From assembly GCA_017617145.1 (NCBI GenBank), contig JAFZWX010000019.1, positions 1-45,905 of the forward strand: 45,905 bases of DNA. The letters are read 5' to 3'. Below are positions 24,532 through 31,827 of the stretch, piece by piece. Source of the stretch: Treponema sp. (GTDB lineage Bacteria; Spirochaetota; Spirochaetia; Treponematales; Treponemataceae). The translations under genes and the position numbers were made by a program. How positions within the stretch are numbered: the first letter of the stretch is position 1; each line of letters begins with the position of its first letter. Below the pieces are notes generated by a model. That model saw nothing but the letters and a program-made list of their open reading frames with translations, was not told where the DNA came from and did not search any database.

Positions 24532-25020
24532 ATGCGTTGTCCATATTGTGGGAGTTTAGAAGACAAGGTTCTTGAATCAAGAACCCTGATGCACGGGGAA
24601 AGCATCCGCCGCAGACGTGAATGTCAGGAATGCGGTTACAAATTCACCAGTTACGAACGCATTGACGAAAAACCTTTTATGGTTGTAAAAAGAGACGGTA
24701 GACGACAGCCTTTTGACAGATCTAAACTCGAAAAAGGAATCGACCGCGCTCTTGAAAAACGTCCCATTCCTACAGTCATGGTTGAACAGATTTCTAACGA
24801 TATCGAAGACCAGGCAATCAAAATAGGAAAAGATGAACGCGAAATCTCAACCGCTGAATTAGGCGAACTTGTACTGGAAAAACTTTTCAGTATTGATAAG
24901 GTCGCATACATCAGATTCGCATCTGTTTACAGACACTTCGAGGATCTTGATGAATTTATTACAGAAGTAAAAAATATTGATAAAAGGGATGCTGCAAAAG
25001 CACAAGAGGGGAAAAAATGA
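24532..25020 (+). CDS. nrdR: Transcriptional repressor NrdR
   Basis: NrdR represses ribonucleotide reductase genes in response to ATP/dATP. The 162-residue protein has the N-terminal zinc ribbon (MRCPYCGSLEDKV ... CQECGYKFTSYE) and an ATP-cone domain (VVKRDGRRQPFDRSKLEKGI onward), the complete family layout. The start at 24532 is the family start; the upstream in-frame extension covers the promoter and operator. The gene ends ATGA, overlapping the nrdD start, so repressor and reductase are made from one message. Confidence 0.96.
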   Translation: MRCPYCGSLEDKVLESRTLMHGESIRRRRECQECGYKFTSYERIDEKPFMVVKRDGRRQPFDRSKLEKGIDRALEKRPIPTVMVEQISNDIEDQAIKIGKDEREISTAELGELVLEKLFSIDKVAYIRFASVYRHFEDLDEFITEVKNIDKRDAAKAQEGKK

Positions 25021-27131
25021 GTGAACAGTCAATCTTTCCGGAATGGCGGAATTTCTTAGGTTCCAGTTCCGACCAAGAGACAAAAGGCTTTATTAAATCG
25101 GTAGTAAAGCGTTCTGGTGAAATAGCTGATTACGACAGATCAAAAATCGAAACAGCTATAAGTAAAGCAATTGAAGCTGTAGAAAAGAAAAAGGATCCGG
25201 ACAGAGCTTCTGCCCTTACAGACAAGGTAGAAGAAAAGCTCCGTCTTCAGCTTGCAGGAGCACGCGCACATTCAATTCCAGCCATTGAAGAAATTCAGGA
25301 TATTGTAGAAAGCGTTCTCATTGAAGCAAACGAAGTAGAAGTAGCAAAAGCCTACATTCTTTACCGTGCCCGCCACGAAGCAGTTCGCGATGCTAAAAAC
25401 CTTATGGTAGACATTAACAAGACAATGGACGGCTACCTTGGTCAAAGCGACTGGCGTGTAAACGAAAACGCAAACGTAAACTTTTCTCTTGGAGGATTAA
25501 TCCTTCATAACTCAGGTACAATTACAGCCAACTACTGGCTCAACAATATTTATTCAAAAGAAATTGCCGAAGCACACAAAACAGCTGCTTTCCATATTCA
25601 TGATCTTTCAATGTTCAGCGGTTACTGTGCAGGATGGTCTCTTCGCCAGCTCATTGCAGAAGGACTAGGAGGAGTTCCAGATAAAATTACTTCTACACCG
25701 GCAACTCACCTTTCTACACTCGTAAATCAGATTGTAAACTTCTTGGGAATCATGCAGAACGAATGGGCAGGAGCTCAGGCTTTCAGTTCTTTCGATACAT
25801 ACCTTGCACCATTTATCCGTGCAGATCATCTTACAGAAAAGCAGGTTCGACAGTGCATCCAGAGCTACATTTATGGTGTAAATACTCCAAGCCGCTGGGG
25901 TTCACAGGCTCCATTTACAAATATCACTCTTGACTGGGTATGCCCTGATGACCTTAAAGATAAAAAAGCAATTGTTGGCGGAAAAGAACAGGATTACACT
26001 TATGGTGACTGCCAGAAAGAAATGGATATGATTAACAAAGTATTCATTGAACTTATGATTGAAGGTGATGCCGAAGGTCGTGGTTTTGCATACCCTATCC
26101 CTACATATAACATTACACGCGACTTTGACTGGAATTCAGAAAACGCAAAGCTGCTCTTTACAATGACAGCTCAGTATGGTACTCCAAACTTCCAGAACTT
26201 TGTTAATTCAGACTTAAACCCAAGCGATGTACGTTCTATGTGCTGCCGTCTTCAGCTTGACAAGCGAGAACTTCGCCGCCGTGGTGGTGGTCTTTTTGGT
26301 GCCGACGAATTTACAGGTTCTATCGGTGTAGTTACAATCAACCTTCCGCAGATTGCTTACCTTGCTAAGAACGAGGAAGAATTCTTTAAGAGACTTGATT
26401 ACCTTATGGATCTTGCAAAAGAAAGCCTTTGTATTAAACGAAAGGTTATCCAGAAGCTTTATGATGGCGGACTTTTCCCTTATACCCGACGCTATCTTAA
26501 AACACTCACAAACCACTTTAATACAATCGGTCTTTGCGGCATGAACGAATGCTGCTTAAACTTCCTTGGTGTTAATATTTCTGACCCACGAGGAAAGGCC
26601 TTTGCCGAAAAGGTACTTACACATATGCGCGAAAAGATGCAGGATTATCAGGAGCAGACAGGAGACCTCTTCAACCTTGAAGCAACTCCTGCAGAGTCAA
26701 CCTCTTACCGTCTTGCACGCCACGATAAAGAACAGTTCCCTGATATTATTACAAGCGGAACAAACGAGCCTTTCTATACAAACTCTTCACAGCTGCCTGT
26801 TGATTACACAGCCGATGTATTTGAAGCTTTGGATCATCAGGAAGCGCTGCAGACAAAGTATACAGGCGGTACAATGTTCCATGTTTACATGGGTGAAGCA
26901 CTTAAGGACTGGAAATCTTGTGCAGATTTAGTACGCACTATTTCTCACAAATATAGAATTCCTTTCTTTACAATTTCGCCTACATATTCAATCTGTAAGA
27001 TTCACGGTTATTTGACCGGTCAGCAGTTTGAATGTCCTAAGTGTAAGGCCGAAAAAGAAAAGGCACTCAAGGAAAAGCTTAAGGCGCTTGAACTTGAAAA
27101 AGAAAAAATTCTTGCAGCACAGACAAAATAA
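25017..27131 (+). CDS. nrdD: Anaerobic ribonucleotide reductase catalytic chain, lacking the glycyl-radical domain
   Basis: Class III reductases make deoxynucleotides without oxygen. Residues about 20-115 form an ATP-cone (VKRSGEIADYDRSKIETAI), followed by the ten-stranded barrel: NVNFSLGGLI, FHIHDLSMFSGYCAGWSL, PFTNITLDWVCP, GAPF-like YPIPTYNIT, TINLPQIAYL, GLCGMNECCLNFLG and FTISPTYSICKIHGYLTG with the zinc cysteines of CPKC. Normally the chain then continues into the radical domain (RVxGY...WNxGKxxEF). Here it stops after a charged helix (EKEKALKEKLKALELEKEKI) at residue 704. The missing part is encoded by the next gene at 27283. The start overlaps the nrdR stop (ATGA) with GAGGGG upstream. 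Confidence 0.93.
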   Translation: MSEQSIFPEWRNFLGSSSDQETKGFIKSVVKRSGEIADYDRSKIETAISKAIEAVEKKKDPDRASALTDKVEEKLRLQLAGARAHSIPAIEEIQDIVESVLIEANEVEVAKAYILYRARHEAVRDAKNLMVDINKTMDGYLGQSDWRVNENANVNFSLGGLILHNSGTITANYWLNNIYSKEIAEAHKTAAFHIHDLSMFSGYCAGWSLRQLIAEGLGGVPDKITSTPATHLSTLVNQIVNFLGIMQNEWAGAQAFSSFDTYLAPFIRADHLTEKQVRQCIQSYIYGVNTPSRWGSQAPFTNITLDWVCPDDLKDKKAIVGGKEQDYTYGDCQKEMDMINKVFIELMIEGDAEGRGFAYPIPTYNITRDFDWNSENAKLLFTMTAQYGTPNFQNFVNSDLNPSDVRSMCCRLQLDKRELRRRGGGLFGADEFTGSIGVVTINLPQIAYLAKNEEEFFKRLDYLMDLAKESLCIKRKVIQKLYDGGLFPYTRRYLKTLTNHFNTIGLCGMNECCLNFLGVNISDPRGKAFAEKVLTHMREKMQDYQEQTGDLFNLEATPAESTSYRLARHDKEQFPDIITSGTNEPFYTNSSQLPVDYTADVFEALDHQEALQTKYTGGTMFHVYMGEALKDWKSCADLVRTISHKYRIPFFTISPTYSICKIHGYLTGQQFECPKCKAEKEKALKEKLKALELEKEKILAAQTK

Positions 27132-27177
27132 ATTAAAGAATTTTAAGGTACTGTCCGAGAATTTTAGTGTCACAGGG

Positions 27178-27212
27178 TTGACAAATTACATAAACCACAC
27201 TATATTTAGTGT
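27178..27212 (+). promoter_or_regulatory. Promoter with NrdR box across its -10 element
   Basis: TTGACA (27178-27183), exactly 17 bases, and TATATT (27201-27206) form a near-consensus promoter. The -10 is embedded in the palindrome ACACTATATTTAGTGT (27197-27212), a close NrdR box. A weaker half-site TTTTAGTGT ends at 27170, 42 bases (four turns) upstream. Binding of NrdR would block RNA polymerase directly. The promoter drives the radical-domain gene and nrdG separately from nrdD. Confidence 0.8.
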
Positions 27213-27282
27213 AGGTGGAATAAATATAAAGTTGTAATAATTACAAAATAAAAACTTTATATGAAAATGGGAGGAGAAAAAA

Positions 27283-27819
27283 ATGGAATTAAGAACGATT
27301 GAACAGGTAGAAAAAGAAATTGCCGAAACAAAGGCAGCACTTAATGACGTACACGGAAGCGAAACAGAAGTTTACGCACGAATCGTAGGATATTACAGAG
27401 CAGTAAAGCACTGGAACAAAGGTAAGCGCGACGAATTTGATCAGCGCAAAATGTTCACACTCGAAGCAAGCAAGGAATACGATATTACTGCTGCAGACGA
27501 ACCATGTGACTGCGCTGCACCTAAAAAGCTTGCAAAGGAAGAACAGCCTGTTATGAATACAGAATCTGTTTCTTACGAAATGTATGTTCGCAAAACTTGT
27601 CCTAACTGCCCTCCTGTAAAGGCTTTTATGGCAGATCTTGAAATGCCAGGACGTTCAATTGATGTAGATACAGATGAAGGACTTGCAGAAGCCGGAAGCA
27701 AAGGTGTTTTTGCAGCTCCAACAGTAATCTTCTATAACAACGCAGGTGTAGAAACAGCACGCTGCCACAATGTAGAAGAACTCGAAGCCGTTGTAAACAA
27801 GGTTGCAGTAACTGCATAA
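27283..27819 (+). CDS. Stand-alone NrdD glycyl-radical domain fused to a glutaredoxin-like domain
   Basis: This 178-residue protein carries at residues 27-58 the sequence ETEVYARIVGYY followed by WNKGKRDEFDQRKMF, which is the C-terminal radical domain of class III reductases; Gly36 is the predicted radical residue. Residues 1-25 form a charged helix. After a linker containing CDC (75-77) comes a thioredoxin-fold domain from about residue 95 with the active site CPNC (106-109), followed by FAAPTVIFYNN with the cis-proline. It thus supplies the part missing from NrdD plus a likely reductant. GGGAGGAG precedes the ATG. It lies 151 bases after nrdD in another frame, so it is not a simple frameshift, and three bases before nrdG. 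Confidence 0.88.
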   Translation: MELRTIEQVEKEIAETKAALNDVHGSETEVYARIVGYYRAVKHWNKGKRDEFDQRKMFTLEASKEYDITAADEPCDCAAPKKLAKEEQPVMNTESVSYEMYVRKTCPNCPPVKAFMADLEMPGRSIDVDTDEGLAEAGSKGVFAAPTVIFYNNAGVETARCHNVEELEAVVNKVAVTA

Positions 27820-27822
27820 CTT

Positions 27823-28575
27823 ATGAACGAGCTTTCGTTAAACGAACCTGCCGGTGTACTGGTAAAGACAACTTGTGTCGATTACCCGGGAATCCTGGCG
27901 GGTTCTTTTTTTCTAAAAGGATGTAATCTCCGCTGCCCCTACTGCTACAACACAGGACTTGTTCTTGGCAAAGATGACGGTACCCAGCCGCTCAACACAA
28001 TACAGGAGCTTTTTGACCATCTTGAAAAAAGACAGGGAATTTTAAAAGGTCTTACTGTCAGTGGCGGCGAGCCTTTATTAAACCCATACACTCCACTCAT
28101 TATACGCAAAGCGAAGGAACTTGGATATTTAGTAAAACTCGACACAAACGGTACTCTGCCCGACGAGCTGGAGGCCTTTATAAATGATGACCAGCTTCAC
28201 CCGGATTTCATAGCAATGGACATTAAAACTTCCCCAGAAAGATACGCCGATGTCATTTGCCCTGCCTTTTCAAAATACCACGCCAACACAGAACATTTTA
28301 TAAACGTCCTCACAAGAAGCGCCAAACTGCTAGCCGCCTACCCTTCAGACAACCGAGAATGGAGAACTGTTCTTGTGCCCCCGTTGGTTGGCAAAGAAGA
28401 CATACAAAAAATGGCCGCCATTCTTCCAAAAGATGCCTCCTGGCAGTTCGCCCAGTTTATGAATCAAAACTGCCTAGACCCATCCTACAACGAAGTTTAT
28501 CCATACAGCGACAATGAAGCCAAAGAAATTATTGAATACGCCAGAACATTTATTCCAAAGTCGGAACTGAGATAA
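27823..28575 (+). CDS. nrdG: Anaerobic ribonucleotide reductase activating protein (radical SAM)
   Basis: NrdG is the radical-SAM activase that makes the glycyl radical on NrdD. The cluster motif is CNLRCPYC (CxxxCxxC), preceded by TTCVDYPGILAGSFFLKG, and followed by the SAM-binding GGEPLL segment. At 250 residues it is longer than E. coli NrdG (154) and like the NrdG form common in strict anaerobes. Because the radical domain is on the neighbouring small protein, that protein is the predicted substrate. The start is three bases after the previous stop without its own strong ribosome site, indicating coupling. Confidence 0.92.
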   Translation: MNELSLNEPAGVLVKTTCVDYPGILAGSFFLKGCNLRCPYCYNTGLVLGKDDGTQPLNTIQELFDHLEKRQGILKGLTVSGGEPLLNPYTPLIIRKAKELGYLVKLDTNGTLPDELEAFINDDQLHPDFIAMDIKTSPERYADVICPAFSKYHANTEHFINVLTRSAKLLAAYPSDNREWRTVLVPPLVGKEDIQKMAAILPKDASWQFAQFMNQNCLDPSYNEVYPYSDNEAKEIIEYARTFIPKSELR

Positions 28576-28628
28576 AAAAAAATAAACATATAATAAAAAA
28601 TTGCTCCCGTTTCAAATGGATTCAGATA

Positions 28629-28759
28629 GAAAACAGACATACGTGAGCGAGGGGTGGCTGCAAACTACATCTGAGCTTGCCGAGCGCAGCGAGTTGAATC
28701 TTCTTTGCAAGCTCAGCAGTAGTTTACAGACGCACCGCAGCGGAAGTATGTCTGTTTTC
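28629..28759. other. Large hairpin H1
   Basis: A perfect 14-bp outer stem (28629-28642 with 28746-28759) encloses a loop GTGA (28643-28646) facing GGAA (28742-28745), then short stems, then TGCAAACTAC and TGAGCTTGC pairing with GCAAGCTCA and GTAGTTTACA. It stands between nrdG and tRNA-Met, with no T-tract. It is a relaxed member of the hairpin family described in the findings. Confidence 0.7.
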
Positions 28760-28817
28760 CACCAGTTCCAACTCACAAAGTGTTTATTTCCACCTGAATG
28801 CATATTTACAATCCCCC

Positions 28818-28846
28818 TTGACATTTCCCTTTATTTTTTATAAAGT
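28818..28846 (+). promoter_or_regulatory. Promoter of tRNA-Met
   Basis: TTGACA (28818-28823) is followed after 15-17 bases by TATAAA/TAAAGT, about 15-20 bases before the tRNA. The -35 is perfect and the -10 imperfect. Confidence 0.55.
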
Positions 28847-28860
28847 ACTAACATTGTTTT

Positions 28861-28933
28861 GGGGATATAGCTCAGCTGGTAGAGCACACGGCTCATATCC
28901 GTGCGGTCATAGGTCCGAGTCCTATTGTCCCTA
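28861..28933 (+). tRNA. tRNA with anticodon CAT (Met elongator or Ile2)
   Basis: The 73-base cloverleaf folds completely: acceptor GGGGATA with TGTCCCT, D arm GCTC/GAGC, anticodon stem CACGG/CCGTG with loop CTCATAT (anticodon CAT), T stem ATAGG/CCTAT. It is not an initiator, because it lacks the three G-C pairs in the anticodon stem. Two oddities: the first acceptor pair is G-T, and the T loop reads TCCGAGT instead of TTCGAGT, so the nearly universal U55 is C. CCA is not encoded. Confidence 0.88.
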
Positions 28934-28936
28934 CTC

Positions 28937-28967
28937 AACGGTCATTTTCATAATGACCGTTTTTTTT
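28937..28967 (+). terminator. Rho-independent terminator after tRNA-Met
   Basis: AACGGTCATT pairs with AATGACCGTT around TTCAT, followed by an uninterrupted run of T. Confidence 0.9.
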
Positions 28968-28994
28968 ATTTAACAGGCTATATATAGGAACTCT

Positions 28995-29080
28995 AAAAAC
29001 TGCGGAGCGAAGGTTCGTGTTTTGCGGAATGTCCTTTTCGTTTAGTGGAGCAAAACACGGTTCTTCGCGTAAGCAGTTTT
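28995..29080. other. Large hairpin H2
   Basis: Outer stem AAAACTGC (28996-29003) pairs with GCAGTTTT (29073-29080). An internal loop GGA (29004-29006) faces GTAA (29069-29072). The inner stem GCGAAG pairs with CTTCGC, a symmetric GTT/GTT loop follows, then CGTGTTTTGC pairs with GCAAAACACG. The apical loop is GGAATGTCC...AGTGGA. It is a close structural relative of H5 at 40821. Confidence 0.8.
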
Positions 29081-29093
29081 ATAATTGAATATA

Positions 29094-29256
29094 TTTTTCT
29101 GTTGATAAAATTAAAAAAACAGTCATTGAGTTTGCGACCGTAGGGAAAAATGGCTGAGTGCAACTTCCTTTGTTGCGTGAAGACATTTTTCCCGAGAGGG
29201 AGCAAACTCTATTTGAATGTATTTTATTTTTCTGTTGTTAAAATTAAAAAAACAGT
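29094..29256. repeat. Pair of 30-bp direct repeats flanking hairpin H3
   Basis: Positions 29094-29123 and 29227-29256 are identical except for one base; both begin TTTTTCTGTTG and end AAAAAAACAGT. They bracket hairpin H3 exactly, which suggests that the hairpin arrived together with a duplication, or that two copies of a repeat unit recombined. Confidence 0.75.
29128..29209. other. Large hairpin H3
   Basis: Outer stem GAGTTTGC (29128-29135) pairs with GCAAACTC (29202-29209). An internal loop GACCGTA faces GAGAGGGA; then GGGAAAAATG pairs with CATTTTTCCC; a seven-by-seven loop follows; the tip is GCAAC-TTCCTTT-GTTGC. The tip sequence matches the tips of H6 and H7. Confidence 0.75.
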
Positions 29257-29290
29257 TTATAATTATTTAATCTGATATAGGAGATTTCAT

Positions 29291-29728
29291 ATGAAAAAAA
29301 TATTTATTATAGCCCTTTTGGCAAGCATTTTTACTTGTGCTGCTTTTGCAGAGAACCAGGATCTTTCAAATCCTAAGGATGAATCAAAATGGAGTGATAT
29401 GACTTATGTAACAGCTCCAGTAATGAAGATTCTTGAATCCAAAGATTGTTATGTTATTATCTACCAGAAAAAATATGCAGGAACTGCAACAGTAACAATT
29501 CCAAAATCATGGAATAATTACAAAAAAGACACTCCAAGAAAGCTCAAGTTCCGCAATATTAAAAATCCAAATGCATCTTTCATCACTGTCATTAAAAAAG
29601 GCGGTGAATTCCATCATGTTATTCTTTCCTGCCCAATGCAAAAGAACAATAGTCTTTGGGGTATTATTTCAAACAACCTTGTCGTTGAAGGTGCAGACAA
29701 AGAAACACTTGAAGAATTAGATATCTAA
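29291..29728 (+). CDS. Small secreted protein of unknown function
   Basis: The 145-residue protein has a clear signal peptide (KKIFIIALLASIFTCAAFA, cleavage before ENQDL). TC in the hydrophobic region is not a good lipobox. The mature part is small and beta-like (YVIIYQKKYAGTATVTIPKS) with two later hydrophobic strands. I cannot assign a family. AGGAG is eight bases before the ATG. It ends one base before the phosphoesterase gene, so they form an operon. Confidence 0.75.
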   Translation: MKKIFIIALLASIFTCAAFAENQDLSNPKDESKWSDMTYVTAPVMKILESKDCYVIIYQKKYAGTATVTIPKSWNNYKKDTPRKLKFRNIKNPNASFITVIKKGGEFHHVILSCPMQKNNSLWGIISNNLVVEGADKETLEELDI

Positions 29729-29729
29729 A

Positions 29730-30722
29730 ATGAGCATTATTACTCAACAAGATTCAGACTCATTAAAAGAATTTATTCAAATTCATAATAATTTCATTAT
29801 AATCGGTCACAAAGAACCCGATGGTGATTGTATTTCCGCATGTCTTGGGCTTGCTTCTATTCTTGACTATTATAAAAAACCATACAAGCTTATTTCTGCA
29901 GGTCCTTTTAAACGTCAGGAAATCAAAAAATATGAATCGAAATTCACAGATAAAATTGAATTCATGGACTCAGAAGAACGAAACCATACAGGACTTCTAA
30001 TAACTGACTGTTCAGAAATATCAAGACTTGGTGATATTGATTTTGATTTCAAGGGTTTAGACACATTTATAATTGATCATCATAAAACTTCCGGATTATC
30101 TGAAAACGCAAAAGGTTATATAAATGGCGAAGCACCGGCAGCCGCTTTTCTTGTTCAGCTATTTTATGAAGCTTTAATCGGCCCTCTTCCAAAAGAACTT
30201 GCCGAAATCATTTTTTTTGGAATATGTACCGACACAGGATTTTTCAGATTTCTGACTTCATCTAATGAAGCTGCCGAAGTATTTAATGCCTCTGCAAGAT
30301 TAAATTCTTATGGTGCAGATCCTCGCACAACCTACAATGATATTAATAATGGTAAACCCTGGAATACGCGCAAACTGCTTGGTCTTCTTCTTTCAAGAGC
30401 AGAACGTCATTTAAATGGCAAACTTATAATTACCTATGAAACCTTAGAAGATACACATAAACTTGGAACAGAAGGTCGTGATTCCGATGCACTGTATCAG
30501 CTTCTTCTTTCTACAAAAGATGTTGAAGCTGCAGTCTTTTTACGCCAAGACACTCCTACTACATGTACCGGCGGTTTTCGTTCTCTTGATAAAGTTGATG
30601 TTTCTATAATTGCTTCCAAATTTGGAGGCGGTGGACACAAAAATGCTTCGGGAATGAGCTGTGAAGGTAAAATTGATACACTTATTCCTTCAATAGTAAA
30701 AGAATTTGCACGCATAATATAA
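29730..30722 (+). CDS. DHH-family phosphoesterase, NrnA-like nanoRNase/pAp phosphatase
   Basis: The 330-residue protein is the size of NrnA, which degrades very short RNA (and sometimes pAp) to mononucleotides. DHH motifs are GHKEPDGDCIS (motif I), LLITDCSE (motif II), FIIDHHKTSG (motif III, DHH) and GICTDTGFFRF (motif IV), with the C-terminal DHHA1 glycine motif GGGGHKNASGM. All metal ligands expected for the family seem present. A c-di-AMP or pGpG phosphodiesterase of the same family is an alternative, as sequence alone does not separate these. Confidence 0.85.
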   Translation: MSIITQQDSDSLKEFIQIHNNFIIIGHKEPDGDCISACLGLASILDYYKKPYKLISAGPFKRQEIKKYESKFTDKIEFMDSEERNHTGLLITDCSEISRLGDIDFDFKGLDTFIIDHHKTSGLSENAKGYINGEAPAAAFLVQLFYEALIGPLPKELAEIIFFGICTDTGFFRFLTSSNEAAEVFNASARLNSYGADPRTTYNDINNGKPWNTRKLLGLLLSRAERHLNGKLIITYETLEDTHKLGTEGRDSDALYQLLLSTKDVEAAVFLRQDTPTTCTGGFRSLDKVDVSIIASKFGGGGHKNASGMSCEGKIDTLIPSIVKEFARII

Positions 30723-30803
30723 TACAAGTAAAATCGTTTTAAATAATTCATCTCTCGTTATAAAATTAACGTTTCTCAAAAATAACGTTATAAGGAGGTT
30801 TTT

Positions 30804-31796
30804 ATGACGAGAGATGAGATCGAAACAATTCCTGAATTAGTAAAATCGGGAAAAATGAACTGGGAACAAGTTGCAAAAGAACTTGTTGTATTCATTATGC
30901 GCAACAAACCCATGTTCGGGCTTCAAAAATATGATGAAGATTTCATAAGCGATTTCATCATACAATTCTTAGTCAGAGGCCCGGATGCACTTGCGGAATA
31001 TGATATCACTAAAGGCGGATTTATGTCATATCTGTTTTGTATGATTAAAAACATAATTACCAGCCTCAATAAAAAAGCTGCACTTAATTCCAGAATTGAA
31101 TATCACAATGTAAGTGAAAGTATTGCAAATTATCAGAACAAGGTTGATGCATACCAGAACATCAATTACGAAGAATTTGAGCGCCCAAAAGTTCCTTATA
31201 CATACAAACCTGTTTCTTATAAGGATTTTCAGATAGCATGCAAAACAGATAGTTATCATATTAAGCGGATTATTTCTTCCGAAGAATCAGCTTTTGAAGC
31301 AGATATTAAGAAAAAATTAAAAGGATATTCGCCAAAAATGATTCAGAACATTGTAATAGTACTTGCATTAAAATCTTCATATTACATTACTGATGATCAG
31401 ATTGAAAAAATCTCAAAACTGCTGAATATCGATAAAACTTCAATTCATGAAATTATACAGGAATTAAAAACTCTCATGGATTCAAGGATTTCTAATAAAG
31501 AAAAAATCGAAATACGCAGAAACAGAGCTTATTATAATCACAAAACAATGCGTGATCAGATAAAATGGAATGAACTCAATTCAAGTGAACCACAATATGA
31601 AAATCTTAAATTAAATCGGAAATATGAAAAAAATACCAGAAGCTGGAAAACCCTTAATCATCAACTTGAAGAAGGAAAAATTCTTATCCGCCCTACTACA
31701 AAACTTATTGCAAAAGTTCTTGGTATAAGCTCCAGGCAAGTTACTTATTATCAGACAACTGCCAGAAAACTTGGAATAAAAATCGACAAAGTTTGA
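30804..31796 (+). CDS. Sigma-factor-like DNA-binding protein
   Basis: I do not recognise a named family. Residues 46-90 (DFISDFIIQFLVRG ... EYDITKGGFMSYLFCMIKNI) resemble sigma-70 region 2, where an acidic helix is followed by FxxxxGxFxSYLxxxxxN. The C-terminal 35 residues (TKLIAKVLGISSRQVTYYQT) look like a helix-turn-helix, as in region 4. The 200 residues between are charged and helical with no clear domain. A role as an alternative sigma factor or related regulator is an inference. AAGGAGG lies eight bases before the ATG. Confidence 0.65.
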   Translation: MTRDEIETIPELVKSGKMNWEQVAKELVVFIMRNKPMFGLQKYDEDFISDFIIQFLVRGPDALAEYDITKGGFMSYLFCMIKNIITSLNKKAALNSRIEYHNVSESIANYQNKVDAYQNINYEEFERPKVPYTYKPVSYKDFQIACKTDSYHIKRIISSEESAFEADIKKKLKGYSPKMIQNIVIVLALKSSYYITDDQIEKISKLLNIDKTSIHEIIQELKTLMDSRISNKEKIEIRRNRAYYNHKTMRDQIKWNELNSSEPQYENLKLNRKYEKNTRSWKTLNHQLEEGKILIRPTTKLIAKVLGISSRQVTYYQTTARKLGIKIDKV

Positions 31797-31827
31797 TTTT
31801 TATTTGACTTATCTGTATTATGTCAAT

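Noticed and set aside
27132..27282. Split nrdD as a simple frameshift or programmed read-through
   Set aside because: The two parts are separated by 151 bases with a promoter, an NrdR box and a separate ribosome site, and the second gene starts with its own helix.
28601..28843. Short frames on both strands across hairpin H1
   Set aside because: They arise from the palindrome, have no ribosome site and encode low-complexity sequence.
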